64,000 nucleotides of DNA from CAWCKS01 sp963763485 (lineage in GTDB: Bacteria > Pseudomonadota > Alphaproteobacteria > Rhizobiales > Xanthobacteraceae), in contig CAVXOW010000008.1 in assembly GCA_963763485.1 (NCBI GenBank), positions 620,001-684,000 on the forward strand, written 5' to 3'. Positions 49,113 through 58,924 of this stretch are shown here, piece after piece. The notes below the pieces were generated by a model. It worked only from the letters and a program-made list of their open reading frames with translations, was not told the DNA's origin and searched no databases. Numbering within the stretch: the stretch's first letter is position 1; each line of letters begins with the position of its first letter. The translations under genes and the position numbers were made by a program.

Positions 49113-49991
49113 TCAACCGCCGGCCGCTGCCTGTCGCTTGTCGAACTGCGCGCGAATGTTCTCCGGCAGCGTGTTCGGGTCGATCGCCGCGCCATGCACC
49201 AGCACGCGATGGGCATGACCGAGCTGATGCACCGCGAAGGCAAGATGCATCGAGTTGCGCCGACCCTGGATGTCCTGGGTCTGGTTGACCGTGGCCTTGG
49301 TCATGTTCAGTGTCCATGACGTGTGCGCGGTCAGCCGCTCGGCAAAATCGAGCGTGTATTTTTCGAGCTCGGCGCGCGGCACGACCTCGTTGACCATACC
49401 GAACCGCTCGGCTTTCTCCGCCGACAGCTCGCCCATCAGCATCCACTGCTTGGCCCGGCGCGGCCCGATCTCCCACGGATACGCCCAAAACTCGACGCCG
49501 GTGCCGCCCATCTTGGTTGAGGTGCAGATGAACTGCGCATCGTCGCTCGCGATGACAAAATCCGAGCACCACGCCAGCATCAGGCCGCCGGTGACGCATT
49601 TTCCCTGAACTTGCGCCACGATCGGCTTCGACAGGTTGCGCCAGCGCTCGGTGATCTCGAGATAGATTTCCATCTCGCGCGAGTAGCGCCCTTCGGCGCC
49701 CGGCATGTCGAAGTTCGCCCAGGTGCCGACGATCGGATAGTCGCGCCATGTCTTGCCGCCGTCGCCGCCAAGGTCATGGCCGGACGAAAAGTGCTTGCCG
49801 GTCGCGGCCAGCACGATCACCTTGATGTGCGGCTGACGCACCGCGAAATCATACGCGCTGTTGATGTCGTAGGTCATCTGCATGTTCTGCGCGTTGCGCT
49901 TGTCCGGCCGGTTCAGCGTGACGCGCGCCACGGCAGGCCGCGGCTCGTCATAGATCACCGTCTCGAAAGTCGGGAATTTCGTCTCGGGCAT
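49113..49991 (-). CDS. Enoyl-CoA hydratase/isomerase family protein
   Basis: A 292-residue crotonase-fold protein with RVTLNRPDKRNAQN near the start, the oxyanion-hole segments AATGKHFSSGHDLGG and VQGKCVTGGLMLAWCSDFVIA, and the family segment LMGELSAEKAERFGMVNEVV. Likely acts on acyl-CoA substrates. The ATG at 49991 has GGGAGAG upstream and is preferred to a start 20 codons earlier. Convergent with the ModA-like gene. Confidence 0.92.
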   Translation of the reverse strand: MPETKFPTFETVIYDEPRPAVARVTLNRPDKRNAQNMQMTYDINSAYDFAVRQPHIKVIVLAATGKHFSSGHDLGGDGGKTWRDYPIVGTWANFDMPGAEGRYSREMEIYLEITERWRNLSKPIVAQVQGKCVTGGLMLAWCSDFVIASDDAQFICTSTKMGGTGVEFWAYPWEIGPRRAKQWMLMGELSAEKAERFGMVNEVVPRAELEKYTLDFAERLTAHTSWTLNMTKATVNQTQDIQGRRNSMHLAFAVHQLGHAHRVLVHGAAIDPNTLPENIRAQFDKRQAAAGG

Positions 49992-50047
49992 TTTTGCTCT
50001 CCCTTGTTGGTTCCTGAATGATCGCGAGCTTGCTTGCACGAGGCCGC

Positions 50048-51299
50048 TCACTCCACCGCTATTCGTACGCCCTTCTCACCATTCAGCAAGCGCTTCAGGT
50101 GGAAGCCGGCGAGCTTGTCGTCGGCATGGGCCCCGACCAGCGCAGCGAACGCCGGCATCGCTGCGGCATCACCGGCTTCGAGCTTGGCGAACGCGTCCGT
50201 GTACTGCGCAAGAGTTCTGGCTGTCGAACGATCCATTTGCGAGCGGCTCAAAGGCGCGCAGCGGCTCGCTCCGGCCGCGTAACATGAGATCGCCGACAGG
50301 ACGGCCTTGAAAACCCCGGACGCCCTCAACCACGGCGGCGCTGACGCAGATCCGCGTACCCAGGCGTTTGTTGGCGGCCTCGAGGCGAGACGCGGTGTTC
50401 ACCGTGTCACCATAAGCCGTGTAGTCGAACAACCGGCCACCGCCGAAATTGCCGACCAGCGCCGGACCGGCGTGAACGCCGAGCCGGGTGACGGTAAAAC
50501 TGACGTCCTTGGTATTCCATGCCTTGCGGAACTCTTCTGCCCAAGCATCAAGGTCAAGGGCGCATGCGACCGCGCGCGCCGCGCAATCAGGCTGATCGCC
50601 AGGTGCGTTAAACAGGACTTGAATTGAATCGCCGATGATTTTTGCGACCGTACCCTCGTGGGCGAACACGATCTCGGTCATGCCGCCCATATACTCGTTG
50701 AGCAGCGCACTGAGTACCTCGGGCGCCGTGGTTTCGACCAGCGACGTGAAGCCCGTGATGTCGGTGAAAATCGTCGCGATATCGCGGCGATGCACGCTCA
50801 TCGCAGTACCGTCGCCGTCGAGCGCGAGACGGCTTGCGATCTGCGGGGAGAAGAAGCGCGACAGCGAGGCGTGCGCACGCTCGGCATCGGCCTGACGGCG
50901 ACGCGCATCGCGCAGCATTTCGACATGGCGGATGGTCTTGCCGATCGTCGCCTCGAAATCCGCAAAATCGATCGGCTTGGTGAGGAAGTCGAACGCGCCG
51001 CGATTCATCGCGGTGCGGATGTTGCTCATGTCACCGTAGGCCGACACGATGATCGTCGACTTCTTGTCGTCGGCGTCCTGTAGTTTTTGCAGCAGCGACA
51101 GCCCGTCCATTCGCGGCATGTTGATGTCGGACACGACGAAGTCGACGTCGGGGCGCGCTTCAAGAGACTGCAGCGCCTCGACGCCGTCGCGCGCGAACAC
51201 AAAACTGATCACACCGTCACGAATTTGCCGGCGAAATTTTTGCAACACCAGCGCTTCGAGATCCGGCTCATCGTCGACGACAAGGATGGTAGCCGTCAT
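50048..51299 (-). pseudogene. Receiver-domain adenylate/guanylate cyclase, frameshifted near its C-terminus as read
   Basis: A response-regulator receiver (ILVVDDEPDLEALVL, phospho-Asp in VVSDINMPRMDGL, LTKPIDF) is joined by a helix to a class III cyclase domain (TIFTDITGFTSLVE, GDSIQVLFNAP, LGVHAGPALVGNFGGGRLFDYTAYGD, NTASRLEAANKRLG). A single extra base in GG at 50245-50246 breaks the frame after LRAFE; removing it gives ERSQMDRSTARTLAQYTDAF and a conserved-looking C-terminal extension to 50048. The catalytic domain is encoded before the lesion, so a truncated product could be active. Its ATG overlaps the upstream receiver gene (ATGA). Confidence 0.85.
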
Positions 51300-51685
51300 G
51301 CGGAGTGTCCCACGCGGGTGTCGATTTCCTGCCGCAGTTGCGTAAAGTCGATCGGCTTCGTCAACAACGCTTCAGCGCCGCGTTCGAGCGCGGTGCGCCT
51401 GGTATCGGCATCGCCGTAAGCCGTGATCATGATGACCGGAACGCTTGGCCGTGCCGCGCGTACCTTGGGCAGCATTTCGAGCCCGCTCATCCCCGGCATG
51501 TTGATGTCGGACAGGATCAGGATCAGTGAGGGATCGACGATGCCAGCCGCCTTCTCCATCGCTTCCGGAGCTGACGCCGCAAACTCCATGTTGAAACGCC
51601 CGGCGCGCAGGTCACGGCGAAACTGCTGGCGAAACAAGGCCTCGACGTCGGGCTCATCGTCGACGACCAGAATGTAAATGCTCAC
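51296..51685 (-). CDS. Single-domain response regulator
   Basis: A 129-residue receiver with intact acidic pocket (LVVDDEPDVEAL), phospho-Asp (LILSDINMPGMSG), Thr (MITAYGD) and Lys (LLTKPIDF). It is very like the receiver of the next gene, suggesting duplication. It lies between the seven-GAF kinase (9 bases) and the cyclase (4-base overlap), so it probably receives phosphate from that kinase. Confidence 0.93.
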   Translation of the reverse strand: MSIYILVVDDEPDVEALFRQQFRRDLRAGRFNMEFAASAPEAMEKAAGIVDPSLILILSDINMPGMSGLEMLPKVRAARPSVPVIMITAYGDADTRRTALERGAEALLTKPIDFTQLRQEIDTRVGHSA

Positions 51686-51694
51686 GTCGTCCCC

Positions 51695-54600
51695 TTAACT
51701 TGCCAGCGCTGCCGACGAGCGCGGCAGTATGATGATGAATTCCGTAAATGACCCGGGCTCGGTTTCGACGTCGATCCTGCCTTGATGCTGTTTCACCACG
51801 ATGTCGTGACTCATCGAAAGGCCGAGCCCGGTGCCCTCGCCGGCCGGCTTGGTGGTGAAGAAGGGATTGAACATCTTTTCCTTTACCTCCAGCGGGATGC
51901 CCGTGCCGTTGTCGCGCACCCGGATTTCGACCTTGTCACCGAGATTTCTGGTCGACGCGCTCAACGTCGGCTCAAAACCGTCGCCGTCCTGAGCCTTGCG
52001 CTTGGTCGCAGCGTAAAAGCCGTTGGAGATCAGGTTGAGCAGCACACGGGTCATTTCCTGCGGATAGACGTCGACCAAGCCTGCGTCGGGGTCGAAGTCA
52101 CGCTGCAGCGTGATGTTAAAACCGGTCTTCTCGGCACGTGCGCCGTGATAGGCGAGGTTGAGACTCTCCTCCACAATCGCATTGATCTCGGTCGGCTGGT
52201 GCTCGCCCGAACCGCTGCGCGAATGCAGCAGCATGTTCTTGACGATGGAGTCGGCGCGCTTGCCGTGCTGGACGACTTTGTCGAGATTGCCCTTCAGCAT
52301 GTGGCTGAGCTCGTCGACCTCCTGACGGGTGTTGCCGGCAAGCTCGGCGGGTTTGAGGACATCGAGCAGCTCGTCGATCAGCTCTGACGACAGCGCCGAG
52401 AAATTGTTGACGAAGTTGAGTGGGTTCTTGATCTCGTGCGCGATGCCGGCGGTGAGCTGGCCGAGCGAGGCCAGCTTTTCCGTCTGCACCAGGCGGTCTT
52501 GCGCGGTTCGCAGGTCTCCGAGGGATTTCGAGAGCTCTCGTGTGCGCGCTTCGATACTGTCGAACAGACGCACATTCTCGATCGCGATCGCCGCCTGGTC
52601 AGCAAAGGTGGTGACGAGCTCAATTTGCTTGTCGGTGAATGGCTGCGGCTCAGTACGCGTCAACACGATGACGCCGACCGCCATGCCCTCGCGTAGCATT
52701 GGAACTGCAAGGACAGCACGGAAATCGCCCAGCCGCTGCGCCTCGTTGAAGGTGTACTCAGGATCGGCCTTGACATCCGGGATATGCACCACCGTCCCTT
52801 CCTGCAATGCGCGGCTGGTTGCCGAGCTGCGATCGGGAATAATCGGGACATTGCGGACGTAGTCCATGAATTCCTGAGAGAAGCCATAAGACTCGGCACG
52901 GTAGAACATGCCGTCGCGTTGCCGCGTTATCGTCGCCTTTTCCGCATCGGCAAGCTTCGCCGCCGACTCGACCAGCGTATGAAGCACGGTCTGCAGGTCA
53001 AAGGTCGAGCGGCTGATGACCTTCAGCACGTCGGCAGTCGCCGTCTGCTGCTGAAGCGACTCGGATAGATCGCGCGTGCGGGCCTGGACCTCGTCAAACA
53101 GGCGGACGTTCTCGATCGCGATCACCGCCTGGTCGGCGAAGGTTTGCACCAGCTCGACCTCGCGCTGCGAGAATTCGCCGGTACGCTTGCGCCCAAGTGC
53201 GAAAACGCCGACGCCGCGCCCCTCGCGCATCAATGGAACGAACAGGATGGCCCTGAAGCCGAGGGCTTCGCCGAACCTCTTCAAACTGCCAAACTGTATA
53301 GCACTTTCAATGTCCGCGACGTTACGAACTGAGCCCTCCAGCAGGGAGCGACCGACATAAGTAGTGCTGTCGGTCGGAAGCGGATTGCGCTGCAGAAAAT
53401 CCACTTGCGCGGCGTCAGTGACGACAATGCCACGCGCAACAAGACTGTCACCTTCGCGAAGATAGAGCGCGCTGATCTCCGACTTGCACAACTCGGCCGC
53501 CGACCGTGTCAGCGCATGCATCACCGAATCAAGATCGAACGCCGAGCGGCTGATCACCTTGAGCACGTCGGCGGTCGCGGTCTGCTGAGCGAGCGATTCG
53601 GCAAGGTCGCGCGTTCGCGCCTGCACTTCCTCGAACAATCTTGTGTTCTGGATCGCGATGACCGCCTGGTCGGCGAAGGTGCGCAGCAGTTGCACGTGAT
53701 GCGGCAGGAAGGTGCCGGGCTGCTTGCGGGTGACACTGATGAGACCAATTGGCCCACGATCGCCGTGCAGTGTTGTCAGCAGAAGGCCGCGGAAGCCGCG
53801 TGCTTGCGCAATATCACGAACCTGGGCGGCTTCAGAGTTTTCGGATTCGGTATCGGTGATCTCCACGATTTCGCGGTCGCGAGCGAGCTGAAACATTGGA
53901 TAGGTCGCGACCGGCTGCGGGAACGCCGCCCGCAGCGTTTTATCAGCCTCGGGGCTGACCGGCGTGAATGCGGCCAAGTCTATATTATCGCCGACGAATC
54001 GGAACACTGCCGTCGAATGACCGCCGATCAGCCGGTTCGAACGTTCGGCAATCGCCTCGAACACCGGCTGCAAATCAGACGGCGACAAGGCGATGACCTT
54101 GAGAATATCTGCAGTCGCGGTCTGCCGCTCCAGAGCCTCCTTGGTCTCGTTGAACAGCCGCGTGTTCTCGATCGCAATCACGGCCTGGTCGGCGAAAGTC
54201 TGCAGCAAGGCGAGCTGCTTGTCGGTGAACGCCCTCACCTCCGTGCGCCGCAGTGAAATGACCCCGATGCTCTCACCCTTCCGGAGCAACGGCACAGCCA
54301 GGATCGAGCGCAAGTTGTTGCCGTGACGCGCGAGCAACATCTGCGCCTCAGGCGATTGGGCAAACTCCGCTTTGTGCAGGTCGAGCACGCGAACCGGTGC
54401 TTGATCGACGAAGGCGCGGCCGCCCGCCCAGCCCCGCGTGATCGGCAATAGCTCGGAATGAACCGGAATAGGACCGCGATGCGCGCGGGTCCGAAGGTGA
54501 TCGCCCTCCCGCAGCTGAAGAATTGCGTCTGCCGCGTCGCAAAGTTCGCAGACGTTGTTGACGATCGCCGTCAACACAGGCTGGACATCGGTCGGTGATG

Positions 54601-56407
54601 ACGCAATGACCTTGAGGATGTTGGCGCTGCCGGTCTGGTAGGTCAGCGCCTCTTCAAGCTCGCGCGTCCTGGCCTGCACTTCCTCGAACAGCTTGACGTT
54701 CTGGATCGCGATCACAGCCTGATCGGCAAAGGTCTGCAGCAACTGCACGTGCTGCGGCGCGAACGACCCCGGTTCCTTGCGCGTGACGCTGATCGCGCCG
54801 ATTGGACCGCGGTCGCCGTTCAAGGGGACATACACCACGCTTCGAAACCCTCGCGCGCGCGCAAGCCCTTTTGTCATCGCGGCGACGCCGTCGGCGTCAA
54901 CGTCCGGTATCAGTGTCACCTTGCCGGCGAGAAGGGCTTCCAGTTGCGGGGTACTTGTTACCGGGCGCGGCAAGGAAGCCTTCAATGTCGCGTCGGCCTC
55001 GGGGTTCACCCGAGTGAACGCGACAAGGTGGGCGATCTCATCGACAAAGCGATAGACCGCGCTCGAATGACCGCCAAGCAGACGTTTGGACCGCTCGGCG
55101 ATGGCGTCGAACACTGGCTGTAAATCCGATGGCGATGAGGCGATTACTTTCAGGATGTCGGCCGTCGCGGTCTGCCGCTCCAAGGCCTCTCTGGTCTCGT
55201 TAAATAGACGCACGTTTTCGATCGCCAGCGCCGCCTGCGCCGCAAAATTCTCGAGCAGGCTGATTTCCCTCTTGGAGAACGAGCGCACCTCGCGTCGCCC
55301 GGCGGCAATGGTGCCGAGCAGGCGGTTCTCCTTGCGCAAGGGGACGAACAGGACCGTGCGGATGCCTGCCAGTTCGGCTGACGCTCGCAGAGCCGGAAAT
55401 TCTTCCTTCGCCGCATCGTCGATGTGGGTGTAGCGCTGACCTTCCAGGAGGGGCCCCGCCGACGGCGACCCGACGGCACGGTATCCCTGCCGCAAAATCT
55501 CGGTAAACCTGTCCGGGAGTCCGTGTGTAGCGACCGCGCGGATGTATTCGCCATCATAAAGCTGCAGACTGCCGAACGTGACGCCGCAGAGCGCGTGCGC
55601 TTTCTGCAGGATCGCGTCGAAGACTGGCGCTAGATCACCCGCGGACGAATTGATGACGGCAAGAACCTCCGCCATCGCCGTCTGCTGCCCCAGCGCCTCC
55701 CGCGTCTCGTTGATCAGCCGCGCGTTCTCGATTGCGATGACGGCCTGGTCGGCAAAGCTTTGCAGCAACGCCAGCTCGTCATCGCTGAACGACGCGAGCC
55801 GTGAGCGGTGAACGATCAGCGCGCCGATCGCCTTGCCCTCACGCCGCAGCGGTGTGCCGACCATGGTGCGCGTACCCGCCGCGCGCGAGGGCGGCAAACC
55901 GGGCCAGTTGGCGATTTCGCGGGGGACGTTGTCGAGATCGGGAATATGGATCTGCCGGTTCTCGCGATAGACCGTGCCCGGCATGTTGTGGCCGCTGATC
56001 TTGAGCAGCGTTGGCGAAACCCGTTGCGCATTGCGGTCGGCGGCAGCACCGACATTGAAGATGTAGCGCCATTCATCGCCCTCGCCGGCGATGCGAATGG
56101 TCACGGCCGATGCGCCGAACAGGCGTTCTGTGGTCTCGCACAGCTGCCGCAGGGAACGATCAGCATCTCCTGGAGCCTCAGCGATCGCACGCAGGATTTC
56201 GGCCGACGCCGCCTGGCGGTCACGTGCCGCGCGCAGGTCGCGCGTCAGCCGAGCGACCTCCGATTGAGCGGCGGTCGAGGTCGCCTTGCGAGGGCGCAGC
56301 TTGGTCGTGGGGGACTTGGTCGGCTTCGCGGCGCCCGCTTTGCGCACGCGGGCGGGCGGCTTCTTCGCCGCAGCGCGTTTTCGCGCTTTTCGACCGCGCA
56401 CGGCCAT
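51695..56407 (-). CDS. Histidine kinase with seven tandem GAF domains
   Basis: A 1570-residue soluble kinase. Residues 1-~45 are a Lys/Ala/Pro-rich basic tail resembling a histone H1 tail. Seven GAF units of ~180 residues follow, each ending in a helix like FADQAVIAIENxRLF and linked by QTATADxLKVI. The kinase core follows (LGQLTAGIAHEIKNPLNFVNNF, LLNLISNGFYA, VRDNGTGIP, GLGLSMSHDIVVKQHQG). No membrane segments or receiver are present. It heads a kinase-receiver-cyclase operon, so its output is likely a cyclic nucleotide. GAF ligands are unknown; no bilin-binding cysteine pattern was recognised. Confidence 0.92.
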   Translation of the reverse strand: MAVRGRKARKRAAAKKPPARVRKAGAAKPTKSPTTKLRPRKATSTAAQSEVARLTRDLRAARDRQAASAEILRAIAEAPGDADRSLRQLCETTERLFGASAVTIRIAGEGDEWRYIFNVGAAADRNAQRVSPTLLKISGHNMPGTVYRENRQIHIPDLDNVPREIANWPGLPPSRAAGTRTMVGTPLRREGKAIGALIVHRSRLASFSDDELALLQSFADQAVIAIENARLINETREALGQQTAMAEVLAVINSSAGDLAPVFDAILQKAHALCGVTFGSLQLYDGEYIRAVATHGLPDRFTEILRQGYRAVGSPSAGPLLEGQRYTHIDDAAKEEFPALRASAELAGIRTVLFVPLRKENRLLGTIAAGRREVRSFSKREISLLENFAAQAALAIENVRLFNETREALERQTATADILKVIASSPSDLQPVFDAIAERSKRLLGGHSSAVYRFVDEIAHLVAFTRVNPEADATLKASLPRPVTSTPQLEALLAGKVTLIPDVDADGVAAMTKGLARARGFRSVVYVPLNGDRGPIGAISVTRKEPGSFAPQHVQLLQTFADQAVIAIQNVKLFEEVQARTRELEEALTYQTGSANILKVIASSPTDVQPVLTAIVNNVCELCDAADAILQLREGDHLRTRAHRGPIPVHSELLPITRGWAGGRAFVDQAPVRVLDLHKAEFAQSPEAQMLLARHGNNLRSILAVPLLRKGESIGVISLRRTEVRAFTDKQLALLQTFADQAVIAIENTRLFNETKEALERQTATADILKVIALSPSDLQPVFEAIAERSNRLIGGHSTAVFRFVGDNIDLAAFTPVSPEADKTLRAAFPQPVATYPMFQLARDREIVEITDTESENSEAAQVRDIAQARGFRGLLLTTLHGDRGPIGLISVTRKQPGTFLPHHVQLLRTFADQAVIAIQNTRLFEEVQARTRDLAESLAQQTATADVLKVISRSAFDLDSVMHALTRSAAELCKSEISALYLREGDSLVARGIVVTDAAQVDFLQRNPLPTDSTTYVGRSLLEGSVRNVADIESAIQFGSLKRFGEALGFRAILFVPLMREGRGVGVFALGRKRTGEFSQREVELVQTFADQAVIAIENVRLFDEVQARTRDLSESLQQQTATADVLKVISRSTFDLQTVLHTLVESAAKLADAEKATITRQRDGMFYRAESYGFSQEFMDYVRNVPIIPDRSSATSRALQEGTVVHIPDVKADPEYTFNEAQRLGDFRAVLAVPMLREGMAVGVIVLTRTEPQPFTDKQIELVTTFADQAAIAIENVRLFDSIEARTRELSKSLGDLRTAQDRLVQTEKLASLGQLTAGIAHEIKNPLNFVNNFSALSSELIDELLDVLKPAELAGNTRQEVDELSHMLKGNLDKVVQHGKRADSIVKNMLLHSRSGSGEHQPTEINAIVEESLNLAYHGARAEKTGFNITLQRDFDPDAGLVDVYPQEMTRVLLNLISNGFYAATKRKAQDGDGFEPTLSASTRNLGDKVEIRVRDNGTGIPLEVKEKMFNPFFTTKPAGEGTGLGLSMSHDIVVKQHQGRIDVETEPGSFTEFIIILPRSSAALAS

Positions 56408-56619
56408 TGCTTGTGCTCCTCCTCGAGTGCCGCCCGATGCTACTCAATCCGGCTTGAGGCGTATAGCCAGCAGCGCCGGCGTCGCCGGCCGGTACCCCCT
56501 TCACGTTGCATGAAAATTTGCCGTTGGGACGGGCTTCAGTCTGGGCCCCAGCCGCGCTACCTTTGTCAGGAAGCGGCCCAAGACGACCAAAAGATCGTCG
56601 GCCCTGATGGAGGAAGACC

Positions 56620-58180
56620 ATGCCGATCCCGTATTACGACTGGATTGCCCACCACGCGATGCGGACGCCGAAGAAGACCGCGCTGATTGATCTCGCGACC
56701 GAGCGCTCATTCTCCTACGCGCAGATAGACGAGCGAAGTCTCGCGGCTGGCGCAGTACCTGCGCGAAAAGCCTGGCGTCAAGCGCGGCGACCGCGTTGCC
56801 GTGCTGGCGCTGAACACCACCGACACGCTCGAAGTCCAGTTCGCCTGCGGCCGGCTCGGCGCGATCTTCGTGCCGCTCAACGTCCGCCTTACCGTGCCGG
56901 AGCTGGAATATATCGTCGGCGATGCCGCGCCGACCGTGATGATCCATGACGATGAGCTCGCCGATATCGCGCTGAAGGTCGTCGAGCTCTGCAAGGTACC
57001 GTACCGCCTGTTGTACGGCGCGGCCGGCAGCTACGAGGCCGCGATCAAGTCGTCACAACGGCTGAAGCAGCTCGAGCCGGTCACTCACGACGACATCTCG
57101 ACCATCATGTACACCTCCGGCACCACCGGGCGGCCGAAGGGCTGCATGATCACCCACGGCATGACGTTCTGGAACGCGGTCAACCTGACCTCGTGCATGA
57201 AGATCACGCAGGAGGTGAAGACCGTGACCGTGCTGCCGCTGTTCCACACCGGAGGGCTGAATTGCTATTCGAACCCGGCGCTCCACGCCGGCGGGACCGT
57301 AATGATCATGAAGACCTTCGATCCCGGCCTGACACTGAAGCTGATCGGCGATCCGAAATCGGGCATCAATCTCTTCCTTGGTGTAACCGCCACGTACCAG
57401 TTCATGTCGCAGCATCCGTCATTTCGCGACGCGGACTTCAGCAACATCTTCTGCGCCGGGATCGGCGGTTCACCGACGCCGGTTGCGATGCTGGAGTTGT
57501 GGGAAAGTCGCGGACTGGCGCTGCAGCAGGCTTTTGGCATGACCGAGACCAGTCCGGCGGTGCTCGCGCTCGACCGCGAGGACGCCGTGCGCAAGGCGGG
57601 CTCGGCTGGCAAGCCGCTGCTGCACACGCAGGTGCGTGTGGTGCGTCCCGACGGGACCGACGCGGCAATCGGCGAGCTCGGCGAGCTGTGGGTGAAGGGA
57701 CCAAACGTCACGCCCGGCTACTGGAACCGGCCGGACGCCAATGCGACGTCATTCACCGACGGCTGGCTGCACACCGGCGACGCCACCCGCGTCGATGAAG
57801 AAGGTTTCTACTTCATCGTCGACCGCTGGAAGGACATGTACATCTCCGGCGGCGAGAATGTTTATCCGGCCGAGGTCGAGGACGTGCTCTACCGCATGCC
57901 GGCGGTCGCCGAAGCCGCGGTGATCGGGATCGCCGATGACCGCTGGGGCGAGACCGGGCTTGCGATCGTCGCGCTGAAGCAGGGGCAGAGCGCGACCGAA
58001 GCCGAGATCGTGGCGCACTGCCGGACCAATCTGGCGCGCTTCAAGTGTCCGCGCGAGGTCCGCTTCGTCGAGGCGCTGCCGCGCAACGCCACCGGCAAGG
58101 TGCACAAGCCGACGCTGCGCGGGCAGTTCGGCGTCACGGGCGCGCCGTCCGCCTCAGCGCCCGCGACCGCAGCGAGTTAA
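56620..58180 (+). pseudogene. AMP-forming acyl-CoA ligase/synthetase, frameshifted near the start as read
   Basis: Reconstructed as a ~519-residue ANL-family ligase that activates a carboxylic acid as its CoA thioester. The first ~38 residues (MPIPYYDWIAHHAMRTPKKT...) and the rest lie in different frames; dropping one A of AA at 56736-56737 gives DERVSRLAQYLREKPGVKRGD and a continuous protein. Signature motifs are intact: TIMYTSGTTGRPKG, FGMTETSP, WLHTGDATRVDEEGF, DRWKDMYISGGENVYPAEVE and the C-terminal Lys region NATGKVHKP. Assembly error is plausible. The start has GGAGGAAG upstream. Confidence 0.87.
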
Positions 58181-58184
58181 ACGA

Positions 58185-58906
58185 GTGCTCCGCGGCCTCG
58201 CAGGTGTCGCACTGCTGCTCCTTGCGGCGGTCGCGGCATCGCCGGCGCGCGGCACCGCCGAATACAACTACAAAAAGAACGAGCGGTTGATTATCGACGG
58301 CGGTCTCGCGCCTAACAAGGCGTACGCGATCAGGGCCGGACTTCGTTGGCAATGCGTTCGGCTTCTTCCTCACCGGCGAGCCGTCGCACAAGTTCGTCGC
58401 ACGGCTCGAGGGCATCGCACCGGAAGAAATGCTCGATACGGCGCCAGAAGCGTTGCACGCGATCTGGGCGCCGGACTCCAAGCACGCAGCGATCATCTTT
58501 CGCACCGAGCGTCACGTGCTGACGATGTGGCTCTATGGCGTCGACGGCCGCCGCACCGAGCGGATCGCAACGGGTGATCTCCTGGACCGGATCATCAAAG
58601 ACAAACAGCTTTCAAATCGACGACTATTCGCTGCGGCTGCGCACCGTCGAGATCACCTGGCAGGGCCCAAAGCGCTTTCAACTGGTCGAGAAATGGATCT
58701 TTGACGCGCCGGATCGCAAGCTCGCACAAGCGCTCGGGCCCTATGGCAAGGAGAGCCCGAACGACAACTACAAGGAGACCGACGCTGACGGCAAGCCGAC
58801 CTGGACCTTCGTCGACATCGCGGTTGACGCGGACTGCGAGATCACAGCGGGTAACCGCTATCGCGTGATCGCGACGAAGCCGGGCGCGTTCGCGTCGCGG
58901 GAGTAA
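58185..58906 (+). pseudogene. Secreted protein of unknown function, frameshifted twice as read
   Basis: A GTG start 4 bases after the ligase stop opens a signal peptide (LAGVALLLLAAVAASPARG). Single extra bases in GGG at 58333-58335 and TTT at 58610-58612 break the frame; removing them joins IRPDFVGNAFGFFLTGEPSH, PEALHAIWAPDSKHAAIIFR and QIDDYSLRLRTVEITW into a ~239-residue periplasmic protein ending GAFASRE. The middle is beta-propeller-like in character, but no family is recognised. Either a decayed gene or assembly errors. Confidence 0.65.
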
Positions 58907-58924
58907 TACGCGGCTCCCCCTCCG

